Origin: Pigmentiphaga aceris
GTDB taxonomy: Bacteria > Pseudomonadota > Gammaproteobacteria > Burkholderiales > Burkholderiaceae_B
Length of the DNA stretch: 64,000 nt
Direction of reading: 5' to 3'
NCBI RefSeq assembly: GCF_008119665.1
Contig: NZ_CP043046.1
Location: forward strand, 1,116,001-1,180,000
Under the pieces are notes generated by a model that worked only from the letters and a program-made list of their open reading frames with translations, searched no databases and was not told where the DNA came from. This document shows positions 17,053 to 26,698 of this stretch, in pieces (position 1 is the stretch's first letter; each line of letters starts with the position of its first letter). A program made the position numbers and the translations under genes.

Positions 17053-17582
17053 GTTCACCCCCGCTGCATGTTCGCAAGGAATTGCTGAAGGTTCGTGCCT
17101 CGCTTGAACGGCTTGAACTGACGCACAACGTCATGGAAGTACGCGAGGCTGCGTCACCGCGCAACCTGGTTCGCTCCATGTTCGGCGGCAGTCCGGTGCA
17201 GCCCGGCGTTCGCGGGCAAGCGCGCCCGCAGGGCGGCCTGGCTGGTGCCGTATCTGGTGCGTTGGCCAGCGTTGGTGGCCTGCGTGGCCTGAGCATGATG
17301 GTTCCTGGCGGCCTGGCCGCTGGTGGACCGGCATTGTTGCTGCAATTGCTGCGCATGTTCCGCCAGTCGCCAATCAAGGTCTCAGCCATTGCGCTTGGCG
17401 GCGCAAAGCTGGCCAAGTCCGGTTTCAAGATTGGCGTGCTCGGCTTCCTGGGCTACCAAAGCTTCAAGCTCTGGCAGCACTACAACCGACCGCGACGGTT
17501 CCGGGGCAACCCGATTCCGCACGATGTCGGGTACGAGTCGGCTCCGCCCAGCGCTTCCGGGCAGACGTCGGCATATCCCTGA
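17049..17582 (+). CDS. Hypothetical glycine-rich membrane-associated protein in yqjD cassette
   Basis: The family is not recognised. The 177-aa protein has a charged helical start (residues 1-45), a glycine/alanine-rich middle with a possible membrane segment (GLAGAVSGALASVGGLRGLSMM and following), a further hydrophobic stretch near IGVLGFLGYQSF, and a proline-rich polar tail. Its place, overlapping the holin-family gene, is that of yqjK in E. coli, and such third genes are poorly conserved. It is likely a membrane stress accessory; function is unknown. Confidence 0.7.
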   Translation: MSSPPLHVRKELLKVRASLERLELTHNVMEVREAASPRNLVRSMFGGSPVQPGVRGQARPQGGLAGAVSGALASVGGLRGLSMMVPGGLAAGGPALLLQLLRMFRQSPIKVSAIALGGAKLAKSGFKIGVLGFLGYQSFKLWQHYNRPRRFRGNPIPHDVGYESAPPSASGQTSAYP

Positions 17583-17628
17583 TATGCCAAGCTGGAATCA
17601 AGTTCCGGCAAGTTCGCCTAAGCTGAAA

Positions 17629-17663
17629 TGAAAATCGCCGATTTATCGGCGATTTTCATTTTC
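17629..17663. terminator. Intrinsic terminator between convergent genes
   Basis: A 13-bp stem (17629-17641 with 17646-17658) is formed by AAAATCGCCGA and its complement, with T-rich flanks on both strands. It lies between the end of the yqjD cassette (+) and the end of ubiD (-). Confidence 0.88.
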
Positions 17664-17679
17664 TGGCATGGCTTTGCGA

Positions 17680-19224
17680 TTACAGCCCCAGGCTGTCCCA
17701 CATGTCGTCGATGCGCGCTTTCACGCCAGCATCCATGGTGATGTCGCGTCCCCACTCGCGATTCGTCTCACCCGGCCACTTGTTGGTCGCGTCCAGCCCC
17801 ATCTTGCCACCCAGGCCCGACACCGGCGACGCAAAGTCCAGGTAGTCGATGGGCGTGTTTTCCACCAGCAAGGTGTCACGCACCGGGTCCATGCGGGTGG
17901 TGACCGCCCAGATGACTTCCTTCCAGTCACGCACGTTGATGTCCTCGTCCACCACGATGATGAACTTGGTGTACATGAACTGGCGCAGCACGCTCCAGAT
18001 GCCGAACATCACGCGTTTGGCGTGGCCCGCGTACTGCTTGCGGATCGACACCACCGCCAGACGGTAGCTGCAGCCTTCCGGGGGCAGGTAGAAGTCCTGA
18101 ATCTCGGGCAACTGACGGCGCAGCAGCGGCACGAACACTTCGTTCAAGGCCAGGCCCAGCACGGCGGGTTCGTCCGGCGGTTTGCCGGTATAGGTCGAGT
18201 GGTAGATCGGGTCGCGACGCATGGTGATGCGATCCACCGTGAACACCGGGAACCAGTCCTGCTCATTGTAGTAGCCGGTATGGTCGCCATACGGACCTTC
18301 CAGCGCCACTTCGTAGGCCGAATCAGGGGCAGCAGGCCCGCCAGGCGGCGATTGCGGGGCAATCGCGCGTGGGTCGGTGCTGGGCAGGATATGGCCTTCC
18401 AGCACAATTTCGGCCGAGGCCGGCACCGACAGTTCGCTGCCCAGGCACTTCACGGTTTCCGTGCGGCCACCGCGCAGCAGGCCGGCGAACTGGTATTCGG
18501 ACAAGGCATCGGGCACCGGCGTGACCGCGCCCAGAATGGTGGCCGGGTCGGCACCCAGCGCCACGGCGATGGGGAAGGGCTTGCCCGGGTTGGCCAGCGC
18601 AAACTCGCGGAAGTCCAGCGCGCCGCCGCGCTGGGCCAGCCAGCGCATGATGAGCTTGTTGCGGCCCAGCGGCTGCTGTCGGTAGATGCCCAGGTTCTGC
18701 CGCTTGCGCTGCGGTCCCTTGGTCACCACCAGGCCCCAGGTCAGCAGCGGTGCCACGTCACCGGGCCAGCAGTGCTGGATGGGCAGGGTGGACAGGTCCA
18801 CGTCATCGCCCTCGATCACCACTTCCTGACAAGGCGCAGAGCGCACCACCTTCGGTGCCATGTCCCACAAGGCCTTGAGCATGCTGACCTTGCCGACGGC
18901 ATCTTTCAGGCCCTTGGGCGGCTCGGGTTCACGCAAGGATGCCAACAGTTCGCCAATACCGCGCAAGGCACTGACATTTTCCGCGCCCATGCCCAGGGCC
19001 ACGCGGTGCGGCGTGCCGAATAAGTTGGTGAGCACTGGCATGCTCGAGCGGCCGCGCCCTGGTTGCTGGACGTTCTCGAACAGCAGTGCCGGCCCGCCCG
19101 CGCGCAACACGCGGTCGCTGATCTCGGTCATCTCCAGGTGAGTGGAGACCGGCGCGGTGATGCGCTTGAGCTCGCCGGTGCGTTCGAGCTGCTGGAGGAA
19201 GTCACGTAGATCGCGGTATTTCAA
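17680..19224 (-). CDS. ubiD: UbiD prenylated-FMN-dependent decarboxylase
   Basis: At 514 aa the protein is close to E. coli UbiD in length. It decarboxylates 4-hydroxy-3-polyprenylbenzoate in ubiquinone synthesis using prenylated FMN made by UbiX. The start [21 protein letters not shown], the [12 protein letters not shown] block, the [21 protein letters not shown] block near the C-terminus and the ending [14 protein letters not shown] are characteristic. The start codon appears to be [12 protein letters not shown] aligns with the known N-terminus, there is an AAGG site 8 bases before it, and no in-frame ATG lies between it and the upstream region inspected (to about 19260). UbiX is not in the window. 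Confidence 0.94.
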   Translation of the reverse strand: MKYRDLRDFLQQLERTGELKRITAPVSTHLEMTEISDRVLRAGGPALLFENVQQPGRGRSSMPVLTNLFGTPHRVALGMGAENVSALRGIGELLASLREPEPPKGLKDAVGKVSMLKALWDMAPKVVRSAPCQEVVIEGDDVDLSTLPIQHCWPGDVAPLLTWGLVVTKGPQRKRQNLGIYRQQPLGRNKLIMRWLAQRGGALDFREFALANPGKPFPIAVALGADPATILGAVTPVPDALSEYQFAGLLRGGRTETVKCLGSELSVPASAEIVLEGHILPSTDPRAIAPQSPPGGPAAPDSAYEVALEGPYGDHTGYYNEQDWFPVFTVDRITMRRDPIYHSTYTGKPPDEPAVLGLALNEVFVPLLRRQLPEIQDFYLPPEGCSYRLAVVSIRKQYAGHAKRVMFGIWSVLRQFMYTKFIIVVDEDINVRDWKEVIWAVTTRMDPVRDTLLVENTPIDYLDFASPVSGLGGKMGLDATNKWPGETNREWGRDITMDAGVKARIDDMWDSLGL

Positions 19225-19537
19225 GACGGAAACCTTGCAGAAAAGCGGTAAGAACGAAGCTTAATGCGCCCCGGGCAGGGCGTTCGCCAAACCGTACGTC
19301 GGATAGCTTACGGCTTGAGTATTCGGGGGGCTTTATGGTCGCCGATATGCCTGGGAAAACGCTAAAAATCGGGAAATTCACGACACTTTCATACATGTAT
19401 CAGGCTGTACGCACCTGGCAAAGATAGTGGTTACTCACTATTTGTTATGTCCCGCTATACCGGTGGATATTGCGTGAGTTGCATTTAGTAGCAAAATAAA
19501 ACGCTTACTGTTGGCTGCCGGGTCTGGAATTTTTTAT

Positions 19538-19567
19538 TTGACCGTTTGAAAACTCAGTCCCTACAAT
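19538..19567 (+). promoter_or_regulatory. Strong sigma-70 promoter
   Basis: TTGACC at 19538-19543 and TACAAT at 19562-19567 are separated by 18 bases, close to consensus at both boxes. Transcription should begin near 19574. The next coding start is at 19912, so the transcript has a leader of about 340 bases or begins with a separate small RNA. Confidence 0.75.
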
Positions 19568-19574
19568 CGGTTCA

Positions 19575-19911
19575 CTTTCAGCGCGGGTTCAATTCCAGTC
19601 CTTCGCCACTCGACCGATCTGCCAGATGCAGCGGCGACGCGAGACTGATTGGGCTAATGCAACGGGCCGTCGGGTGCCCACTGTCCACTGGAGTTTCTCT
19701 CTTCCCGGCGCGTATTTCGCGCCACTCGCCCGAGTTGGGCACGACCGAAAAAAGCACCGCTCTGGTGCCGAGGTCGTGCAGATGTGTCAACAAGCCGTTT
19801 TCTGGCGTTGGCTCGAAGTGCAGTACCACGAAGTTGTCGCATCCCTAGCAGCAAATGGACCAACCATCTGTCGCTCGGGCGATGTCGTGTCTGCAAACCC
19901 AAGGGGAAAAA
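19575..19911 (+). ncRNA. Possible structured leader or small RNA upstream of the lytic transglycosylase
   Basis: The stretch follows a strong promoter and has no convincing protein reading. It contains several self-complementary pieces. One is a GTCGGGTGCCCA segment that can pair with a later TGGGCACGAC segment and encloses a GGCGCG/CGCGCC hairpin. Another is a nested pair with GCACC/GGTGC inside CGACC/GGTCG. It does not show the conserved blocks of tmRNA, RNase P RNA or 4.5S RNA. It may be a 5' leader that controls the transglycosylase, or an independent small RNA. The rest of the gap (19225-19537) is AT-richer and holds no gene I can support. Confidence 0.35.
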
Positions 19912-20781
19912 ATGCAAGACGCAAGATCCGAATCGGCGGAGTTAACGCCGGTTCTGTCAGCCAAGCGTGAACTCACGTGGATGTACAAGCAGGCCACCAG
20001 CTGGATGGGCATTTTTGCCTTCGTGATGGTCGGCATTGTCTGGGCTGATCCGAACATGCGCGCACAAGTGCGCGACGTGTACCTGTCGATGACGACCGAC
20101 GAGGCCGCGCTGCCACTGGTAGTGGCAACCGCGCCCGTACCGGCCGTGGCTATTCCGGTGACGCTGCCGAGCCATAACAAGTCGTTCCCCTTGATGGGCA
20201 ACGTCTTGCATGCTCAGCCGGTTGCCGTCGTGCCTGCCGGCGTCGCATCGCCCGCGCAGATCGAAGGCCTGCGTCGCTACATCGCCCGCAAGTACCGCGT
20301 GTCGCATGACGCAACGGAACTGCTGGTGAAGGAAGCCTACGGCGTCGGTCAGGATATGGACATCGATCCGCTGCTGCTGTTGTCGGTGGCCGCCATCGAG
20401 TCTCGCTTCAATCCCTTCGCCGAAAGCGGCATGGGTGCGCAGGGCCTGATGCAGGTCATGACGAGCGTGCACCACGAGAAGTTCAAGAGCTTCGGTGGCA
20501 TGCAGGCTGCGTGGAATCCGATCGCCAACCTGCGCGTCGGTGCCATGATTCTGCAGGACTGTATTGCGCGGGGCGGCTCGATTGAAGCCGGCCTGAAGCG
20601 TTATGTCGGTGCCACTGGCCCCAACGATGGTGGCTACGGTGCCAAGGTGCTGGCCGAGCGCCAGCGTCTGGCTTCCGCAGCCGGTATCCGCCCGGCTGCG
20701 CCCAAGCCTGCCGAAGCGGTGGCCGAAGCCAGCGTATCGAAGGACGGCAAGCCGCAGGAGCAATCGGTGGCTGCGCTCTGA
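19912..20781 (+). CDS. Membrane-anchored lytic transglycosylase (SLT domain)
   Basis: The 289-aa protein has one N-terminal membrane segment (about residues 31-45, WMGIFAFVMVGIVWA) without a clear cleavage site. An alanine/proline/valine-rich linker follows, then a family 1 lytic transglycosylase domain from about residue 115. The catalytic glutamate is Glu163 in AAIESRFNPFAESGMGAQGLMQVM (first and last parts at residues 161 and 184). It cleaves peptidoglycan glycan strands in the periplasm. The ATG at 19912 follows AAGGGG with good spacing, which rules out an upstream in-frame ATG at 19855. The polar C-terminal tail is alanine/proline-rich. Confidence 0.88.
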   Translation: MQDARSESAELTPVLSAKRELTWMYKQATSWMGIFAFVMVGIVWADPNMRAQVRDVYLSMTTDEAALPLVVATAPVPAVAIPVTLPSHNKSFPLMGNVLHAQPVAVVPAGVASPAQIEGLRRYIARKYRVSHDATELLVKEAYGVGQDMDIDPLLLLSVAAIESRFNPFAESGMGAQGLMQVMTSVHHEKFKSFGGMQAAWNPIANLRVGAMILQDCIARGGSIEAGLKRYVGATGPNDGGYGAKVLAERQRLASAAGIRPAAPKPAEAVAEASVSKDGKPQEQSVAAL

Positions 20782-20802
20782 CGCCAGTAATTGCCTGACC
20801 CG

Positions 20803-20860
20803 AGCGTGGCGCATGCCACGCTTACAATGACCAAGCGCGGCGTGTGTCCGCGCTTTGTCA
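20803..20860 (+). terminator. Two hairpins between transglycosylase and aminotransferase genes
   Basis: AGCGTGGC (20803-20810) pairs with GCCACGCT (20815-20822). AAGCGCGG (20833-20840) pairs with CCGCGCTT (20848-20855) and is followed by TGTCATTTTC. The second may terminate the upstream transcript, or both may lie in the leader of the aminotransferase. Confidence 0.5.
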
Positions 20861-20875
20861 TTTTCAGGTGTTGTC

Positions 20876-22036
20876 ATGCCCCGTCTTGCATCACGCGTCG
20901 ATCGTATTTCGCCGTTTTACGTCATGGAACTGGTCAAGCAGGCCGCCCGTATGGAAGCTGCCGGCCAGGACATCGTCCACATGAGCATCGGCGAGCCCGA
21001 TTTCACTGCGGCTCCCGAAGTGGTCGAAGCCATGGAACTGGCCGTGCGCCAGGGCCGCAGCCAGTACACCCCCGCCGTAGGCATTACGCCGCTGCGCGAA
21101 GCCATCGCGGCGTTCTACCGGACTCGCTTCGGCGTGGATATCGATCCGGCCCGGGTGATCGTCACTGCCGGTGCCTCGGGTGCCCTGAGCCTGGCCTGCG
21201 CGGCCCTGGTCGAGCACGGTGCCAAGGTGTTGATGCCGGACCCGGCTTACCCCTGCAACCGCCATTTCGTCACCGCAGCGGGTGGGCAGCCGATTCCGAT
21301 CCCGTCCGGCCCGGAAGACCGCTTCCAGCTGTCTGCCGAACACGTGCGCAAACATTGGGACGACCAGACCGCAGGCGTGCTGATTGCCTCGCCTAGCAAT
21401 CCCACCGGGACGGCGATTGCGCCCGACGCCTTGGTGGAACTGGTGGACGAGGTCCGCAAACGAAACGGCTTCGCCATCGTCGACGAGATCTACCTGGGTC
21501 TGCAGTACGACGGCGAGCGCAAGTCCGCCGCGTCCTTGGGTGACGACCTGATCATCGTCAACAGCTTCTCCAAGTACTTCCACATGACCGGCTGGCGTCT
21601 TGGTTGGTTGATCGTGCCGCCGACGCTCGTCGGTGCCTTCGAGAAACTGGCCCAGAACCTGGTGATCTGCGCGTCGTCACTGGCGCAGCATGCCGCGCTG
21701 GCCTGCTTCACGCCGACCTCGCTCGATGTTTTCGAGGCCCGACGCGAAGCTTTCCGCGAGCGGCGCGACTATTTGCTGCCGGAATTCGAGCGCCTGGGCC
21801 TGCATGTCCCGGTCAAGCCCGACGGTGCCTTCTATATATATAGTGATGTGAGCGAACACAGCCCCGACAGCGGGGCATTTGCGGCACGTTTGCTGGCCGA
21901 GGCCGGCGTATGCGCGGTGCCCGGCATGGACTTCGGCACTGCCGATCCCGGCCGTTACATGCGCTTTTCCTACGCCACCGATCTGGCCCGTCTGCAAGAG
22001 GCGGTGGATCGCATGAGCCGGCTGCTCGGACGCTGA
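20876..22036 (+). CDS. Pyridoxal-phosphate aminotransferase, class I/II
   Basis: The 386-aa fold-type I aminotransferase has the usual landmarks: VHMSIGEPDFTAAPEV near the start, ASPSNPTGT before the centre, the PLP lysine Lys233 in the SFSKYFHMTGWRLGW motif, and the substrate-carboxylate arginine in GRYMRFSYA near the end. It resembles AspC/AlaA-like enzymes that transfer amino groups between amino acids and 2-oxo acids; substrate is not assigned. The ATG at 20876 has CAGGTG upstream. A gene for a flavin-domain protein follows after 5 bp and is probably co-transcribed. Confidence 0.9.
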   Translation: MPRLASRVDRISPFYVMELVKQAARMEAAGQDIVHMSIGEPDFTAAPEVVEAMELAVRQGRSQYTPAVGITPLREAIAAFYRTRFGVDIDPARVIVTAGASGALSLACAALVEHGAKVLMPDPAYPCNRHFVTAAGGQPIPIPSGPEDRFQLSAEHVRKHWDDQTAGVLIASPSNPTGTAIAPDALVELVDEVRKRNGFAIVDEIYLGLQYDGERKSAASLGDDLIIVNSFSKYFHMTGWRLGWLIVPPTLVGAFEKLAQNLVICASSLAQHAALACFTPTSLDVFEARREAFRERRDYLLPEFERLGLHVPVKPDGAFYIYSDVSEHSPDSGAFAARLLAEAGVCAVPGMDFGTADPGRYMRFSYATDLARLQEAVDRMSRLLGR

Positions 22037-22041
22037 CCGAC

Positions 22042-22989
22042 ATGGAGCCGGGGCGTCGTGCGTTTTTCCTGCCCGGTCGGGCGCAGCGCGACCCCTGGGC
22101 ACAGTTCTGCCAGCGTCTGTCGCGACTGGTGGCGGGCAAGGTCGAAGACGAAAGCGCAACGTCTGGTGGCCAGACCGTGCACCGGGCGCGCCTGATTGCC
22201 GCGCGCGCAGCCGATATCCATCACGCCCGTGCCTTGTGTGCCGAACTGGGCGTGGTGCTGGCCGATGCGCATGCCGGCTTGTCGGTAGATGCCGCCAGGT
22301 CGTGGCTGTGGGCGGACAGCAGTCGGCTGAACGGGGTGGGGGCGTTCGATAGCCGGCTTGGTCTGATCAGTGTGGAAGCTGGTTGCCAGGTCGGCAGCTT
22401 GCGCGATGCGCTGGCGGGAAGTCCTTGGCTTGCGCCTGGCCTGAACGGTGCAAACCCGAACCAGACCCTGGGGCAGTGGCTGCTGACGGCCGATCACTGG
22501 TTGCCTGGGGAATGCGCGGCATCGAACCTGCACGCCGTCGATGTCATGCTGGCAGATGGCGGCAGCGAACAGCTGGGCAGCTTCGGCCACGCCGCGACCC
22601 GGCCACTGAGCCAGGCCCTGCGCGCGCTGGTATCGGGCCTTTTTGAGACAGCCGCATCGCCTGCCGCAACGGCCATGCGCGCCCAGCCACGCTGGCCCGG
22701 GCACTATCGGCTGGATGCCTTGTTGCCGCTGACGCCAGCGGGCCTGACGCCCATCCCGAATCTCGCCCATCTCCTGCTGGGAAGCCGTGGATCGCTGGCC
22801 TGGGTCGAACGTATTCACCTGCGTCTGCATGCTGAAGATGTACCGTCCACCCAGGTCTCAGTACCGCAGGGTGGCACCCCTGTACGTGGTCTGGACCAAC
22901 AGATGGAACCCGGTGCTGTGCGCCATATTGACGCATACGTAAAGTCCCGTTTCGATCCTGAGACGCGTTTACCGGCACCATTTGTATAA
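22042..22989 (+). CDS. FAD-binding (PCMH-like) domain protein lacking a catalytic half
   Basis: The 315-aa protein resembles the FAD-binding PCMH half of glycolate oxidase (GlcE)/D-lactate dehydrogenase-type enzymes: an IAARAADIHHARALCAELG strand-helix, a VEAGCQVGSLRDAL block and a GANPNQTLGQWLLTADHWLPG block where the family usually has TIGG. These are diverged, so FAD binding is uncertain. GlcE itself is also a short protein of this kind that works in a complex; here no glcD or glcF is adjacent. It lies 5 bp after the aminotransferase and before maeB. Function is unknown. Confidence 0.55.
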   Translation: MEPGRRAFFLPGRAQRDPWAQFCQRLSRLVAGKVEDESATSGGQTVHRARLIAARAADIHHARALCAELGVVLADAHAGLSVDAARSWLWADSSRLNGVGAFDSRLGLISVEAGCQVGSLRDALAGSPWLAPGLNGANPNQTLGQWLLTADHWLPGECAASNLHAVDVMLADGGSEQLGSFGHAATRPLSQALRALVSGLFETAASPAATAMRAQPRWPGHYRLDALLPLTPAGLTPIPNLAHLLLGSRGSLAWVERIHLRLHAEDVPSTQVSVPQGGTPVRGLDQQMEPGAVRHIDAYVKSRFDPETRLPAPFV

Positions 22990-23052
22990 GCGTGCTGTCA
23001 GGGGGATAATTCGCGGCTCGCTCAACGCGCCCGCCGGGCAAGGTTCCAATCC

Positions 23053-25350
23053 ATGGCTCAACCCCTCGATCCTCAACTGCGCAAGGCTGCGCTCGAATAT
23101 CACGAGCAAGGTCGTCCCGGCAAGATTTCGGTCACGCCAACCAAGCAGCTTTCCAATCAGCGCGATCTGGCGCTGGCGTATTCGCCCGGCGTTGCTGCGG
23201 CGTGTGAAGAGATCGTTGACGATCCCGCCAACGCGTTCCGCTACACCGCCCGTGGCAATCTGGTCGGTGTGATCAGCAACGGCACCGCGGTGCTGGGTCT
23301 GGGCGCAATCGGCGCACTGGCATCCAAGCCGGTGATGGAAGGCAAGGCCGTGCTGTTCAAGAAGTTCGCCGGCATTGATGTCTTCGACATCGAAATCGAC
23401 GAAACCGACCCGCACAAGCTGGTCGAGGTGATCGCGGCGCTTGAGCCCACCTTCGGTGGCATCAACCTGGAAGACATCAAGGCCCCGGAATGCTTCATCG
23501 TCGAGCGCGAATTGCGCAAGCGCATGAAGATCCCCGTCTTCCACGATGACCAGCACGGCACGGCAATTACCGTGGCAGCTGCTTTCCTGAACGGCCTGAA
23601 GGTCGTCGGCAAGAGCCTGTCCGAGATCAAGCTGGTGGTGTCGGGTGCTGGCGCTGCTGCGCTGGCCTGCCTGGATCTGCTGGTCGACCTGGGTCTGCCG
23701 ATTGAAAACATCTGGGTGACCGACCTGGAAGGTGTGGTCTACACCGGCCGTGTCGAACTGATGGACCCGGACAAAGAGCGTTTCTGCCAACCGACCGAAC
23801 TGCGTACGCTCGGTCAGGTGATCGATGGTGCCGATGCCTTCCTGGGCCTGTCCGCAGGCGGCGTGCTGAAGGCCGACATGGTCGAACGCATGGGCCCGCG
23901 TCCGCTGATTCTGGCGCTGGCCAATCCCACGCCGGAAATCCTGCCGGAAGTTGCCCACGCCGTGCGCAGCGACATCGTGATGGCCACCGGCCGTTCCGAC
24001 TACCCGAACCAGGTCAACAACGTCCTCTGTTTCCCTTACATCTTCCGCGGCGCGCTGGATGTGGGCGCGACCACCATCACGCGTGAGATGGAAATCGCCG
24101 TGGTGCACGCCATCACCGAACTCGCTCAGAAAGAACAGAGCGAAGTGGTGGCGGCGGCCTATGGCATTTCGGACCTGGCCTTCGGCCCCGAATACCTGAT
24201 TCCGAAGCCCTTCGATCCGCGTCTGATCGTGCGCATCGCTCCCGCCGTGGCCAAGGCTGCGATGGAGTGCGGCGTTGCCACGCGTCCGATCGAAGACATG
24301 GACGCCTACATCGAACAGCTGGAACAGTTCGTGTATCACTCGGGCGCGTTCATGCGTCCGCTGTTCTCGTCGGCCAAGCGCATCGTGCGCGAGGGCGGCA
24401 AGTCGCGCATCGTGTTTGCCGAAGGCGAAGACGAACGCGTGCTGCGCGCGGTGCAAGTCATCGTCGACGAAGGCCTGGCCAAGCCCATTCTGGTCGGTCG
24501 TCCGGCCGTGCTGGAAAAGCGCATCGAGAAATTCGGTCTGCGCCTGCGCCTGGGTGTCGACATCGAAGTCACCAATCCTGAACACGACGAGCGCTTCAAA
24601 ACCTACTGGACCACGTACTGGAACAAGTCGGCGCGTCATGGTGTGACCGCCGAATACGCCAAGATCGAAATGCGTCGTCGCCTGACCCTGATCGGTGCGA
24701 TGATGGTCGATCTGGGTGATGCCGACGGCATGATCTGCGGCACCGTGGGCTTCTATCACAAGCACGTGAAGTTCATCGACCAGGTGATCGGTCGTCGTCC
24801 GGGCGCAAGCGTCTACGCCGCGATGAACTTCCTGGTGCTGGCCAACCGCACTGTGGTCTTGGTCGACACGCACGTGAACGAGAACCCGACTGCCGCACAG
24901 ATCGCCGAGATCACCATCATGGCGGCTGAGGAAATGAAGCGTTTGGGCGTCGAGCCCAAGGCTGCGCTGCTGTCGCATTCCAACTTCGGCACCAGCGATG
25001 CACCGTCGGCGCTCAAGCAACGCGAGGCGCTGGCCATCCTGCGCGAAACCGCGCCGTGGCTGGAAGTTGACGGTGAAATGCATGGCGACTGCGCACTGAG
25101 CGAATCGCTGCGTCACACCATCATGCCGAACACCACGCTGAAGGGCGAAGCCAATCTGCTGGTCTGCCCGACCATCGAATCGGCCAACATCTCGTACAAC
25201 CTGCTGAAGACGACGGCCGGCGGCGGCGTGGCCATTGGCCCGATCCTGCTGGGTGCCAACGCAGCAGTCAACGTGTTGACCGCCAGCGCGACCGTGCGTC
25301 GGATCATCAACATGACCGCACTGACGGTGATGGACGCCAACGTCAAATAA
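23053..25350 (+). CDS. maeB: NADP-dependent malic enzyme, MaeB type
   Basis: At 765 aa it has the MaeB layout: a malic enzyme N-terminal domain (about 1-160, with [20 protein letters not shown]), an NAD(P)-binding domain (about 165-420) and a C-terminal phosphotransacetylase-like domain (about 430-765, with [13 protein letters not shown] and [16 protein letters not shown]). It converts malate to pyruvate and CO2 with NADP+, supplying NADPH and pyruvate in organisms living on organic acids. The PTA-like part is regulatory in studied members. AAGG precedes the start, and a very strong terminator follows. Confidence 0.96.
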   Translation: MAQPLDPQLRKAALEYHEQGRPGKISVTPTKQLSNQRDLALAYSPGVAAACEEIVDDPANAFRYTARGNLVGVISNGTAVLGLGAIGALASKPVMEGKAVLFKKFAGIDVFDIEIDETDPHKLVEVIAALEPTFGGINLEDIKAPECFIVERELRKRMKIPVFHDDQHGTAITVAAAFLNGLKVVGKSLSEIKLVVSGAGAAALACLDLLVDLGLPIENIWVTDLEGVVYTGRVELMDPDKERFCQPTELRTLGQVIDGADAFLGLSAGGVLKADMVERMGPRPLILALANPTPEILPEVAHAVRSDIVMATGRSDYPNQVNNVLCFPYIFRGALDVGATTITREMEIAVVHAITELAQKEQSEVVAAAYGISDLAFGPEYLIPKPFDPRLIVRIAPAVAKAAMECGVATRPIEDMDAYIEQLEQFVYHSGAFMRPLFSSAKRIVREGGKSRIVFAEGEDERVLRAVQVIVDEGLAKPILVGRPAVLEKRIEKFGLRLRLGVDIEVTNPEHDERFKTYWTTYWNKSARHGVTAEYAKIEMRRRLTLIGAMMVDLGDADGMICGTVGFYHKHVKFIDQVIGRRPGASVYAAMNFLVLANRTVVLVDTHVNENPTAAQIAEITIMAAEEMKRLGVEPKAALLSHSNFGTSDAPSALKQREALAILRETAPWLEVDGEMHGDCALSESLRHTIMPNTTLKGEANLLVCPTIESANISYNLLKTTAGGGVAIGPILLGANAAVNVLTASATVRRIINMTALTVMDANVK

Positions 25351-25430
25351 GTAAAAGGGAGCGTGCCGGGACATGTGCCCGGTACTATCCGGATGGACCT
25401 CGCGCCTGGGTGCAAACCTGGGTGGCGGAC

Positions 25431-25484
25431 ACCGCGCCTTGCATGACAATCTTTCGAGATGACATGCAAGGCGCGGTTTTTTTT
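25431..25484 (+). terminator. Very strong intrinsic terminator after maeB
   Basis: A 15-bp stem (25431-25445 with 25463-25477) has a loop of 17 bases and is followed at once by eight T. It closes the maeB transcript. The stretch up to the RNase start at 25647 holds no other gene. Confidence 0.93.
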
Positions 25485-25646
25485 CGTCATTTTTCAGCGT
25501 GATGAAGCCAGAAATTTGCCGAGTGGACAGCATCGATGTCGAAGATGTTTCCGCGTGCATGACGATTGCGTTTTTGCCCTGGCCGGCTGTTGATCGGCCC
25601 GGGGTTTGCAGATACGCTCAAAGCGACCTTCGATCCGGAGTTTTCG

Positions 25647-26045
25647 ATGCATTCCCTGTTCCAGCGCTGGTGGCGCACCCTGGTGTTGATGCTGGTTCTG
25701 GCCGCCTGCGCCGTGCCGGCATCTGCGCGCGACGCCGCGGCCATCAAGAGCGACATCGCTTTTTCAGAACTGCCGCGCGAAGCCCAGCAGACGCTTGCGC
25801 TCATCAAGCAGGACGGCCCGTTTCCATACACCAAGGACGGCACCGTATTCGGCAATCGCGAGGGGCGCTTGCCCTCACAGGCGCGCGGCTATTATCGTGA
25901 GTACACCGTGCCTACGCCGGGTGCCCGCAATCGCGGCGCACGTCGCATTGTCGGAGGCCAAGGGCCTGGCCGCAATGTGGCCACGAGCGGTGAGTACTGG
26001 TACACCGCCGACCATTACTCAACCTTCCGTCGAATCCGGGAGTAA
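25647..26045 (+). CDS. Secreted guanyl-specific ribonuclease (RNase Sa/barnase-like)
   Basis: The 132-aa protein has a signal peptide (residues 1-27, with a possible lipobox LAAC around Cys21). A microbial RNase domain of the N1/Sa/barnase group follows, with the landmarks GPFPYTKDGTVFGNRE, GYYREYTVPTPG (catalytic Glu85), RGARRIV (Arg99-Arg100) and ADHYSTF (catalytic His123). It would hydrolyse RNA after guanosine outside the cytoplasm. The start has a GGAG site. The barstar-like gene begins 3 bp downstream, forming an RNase-inhibitor pair. Confidence 0.9.
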   Translation: MHSLFQRWWRTLVLMLVLAACAVPASARDAAAIKSDIAFSELPREAQQTLALIKQDGPFPYTKDGTVFGNREGRLPSQARGYYREYTVPTPGARNRGARRIVGGQGPGRNVATSGEYWYTADHYSTFRRIRE

Positions 26046-26048
26046 GCC

Positions 26049-26495
26049 ATGACATCCGTTTCTCCAAGCCTGCACGAGCAGTTCGAATCGGGCACCGCGC
26101 TGCAAGAGCCGGGTATCCCCACGGCCACCCTGGCCGCCACCGCGCGCGACTTGAAGCTCGGCTTCTTCGACATCGACTGCGCGCGCGCCAAAAGCAAATC
26201 GGCGGTATTGCGCGCGATTGCCAAGGCGCTGGATTTCCCCGAGCATTTCGGCAACAACCTGGACGCCTTGTACGACAGCCTGACCGATGTGCTGATGGAA
26301 CAGAAACACGGCATGGTGGTGGTGCTGCGCGACCTGCACGTGAACGATCCGGTGCTGGCCGAACATGTGCCCGCCATCGGCGATGTGTTCCGCGATGCGA
26401 TCGAATACGCCCGTGAAAACAAGCGTGCACTGAGCTTCATCCTGGAGCCCGCGCACGACGAGGCGACGCCAGCCGAGCCGACCCCCAGCGCGTGA
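26049..26495 (+). CDS. Barstar-family ribonuclease inhibitor
   Basis: The 148-aa cytoplasmic protein has a barstar fold over about residues 35-130. The diagnostic segment FPEHFGNNLDALYDSLTD (residues about 62-80) supplies the helix and acidic residues that plug the active site of barnase-type RNases. It lies 3 bp after the RNase gene with GGGAG upstream and presumably protects the cell against RNase that fails to be exported. The N-terminal 30 residues and C-terminal tail are low-complexity and outside the family core. Confidence 0.9.
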   Translation: MTSVSPSLHEQFESGTALQEPGIPTATLAATARDLKLGFFDIDCARAKSKSAVLRAIAKALDFPEHFGNNLDALYDSLTDVLMEQKHGMVVVLRDLHVNDPVLAEHVPAIGDVFRDAIEYARENKRALSFILEPAHDEATPAEPTPSA

Positions 26496-26698
26496 TCTGG
26501 CGTGCGGGTTCTGTGGGCGGCTGGGGTGCCCACATGGATGTCGCTCATGGATGTCACCCCACGCAGGTATTGCCTGTAAATACCGTTGTCCGCATGGTGG
26601 TATGGCGATATTGCTACATGCGCGTATTCGCTTGGTTGGCATCGGCCGAGGCTGATAGAGTTGACGTCCCACTGCTGCACGCCAACCCCTGAACCCAG

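Noticed and set aside
19585..19612. tRNA-like TTCAATTCC sequence in the lytic transglycosylase leader
   Set aside because: The T-arm stem does not pair and no acceptor or anticodon arms can be formed, so it is not a tRNA gene or a clear remnant.
19575..19911. 6S RNA, tmRNA or RNase P RNA candidate
   Set aside because: No conserved blocks of these RNAs are seen, and the neighbouring genes are not those normally beside ssrS. It is left as an unassigned structured leader.
22969..25560. Very long open reading frame on the minus strand opposite maeB
   Set aside because: The plus strand encodes a complete MaeB with all domains. The opposite reading is a by-product of GC-rich codon use and matches no family I recognise.
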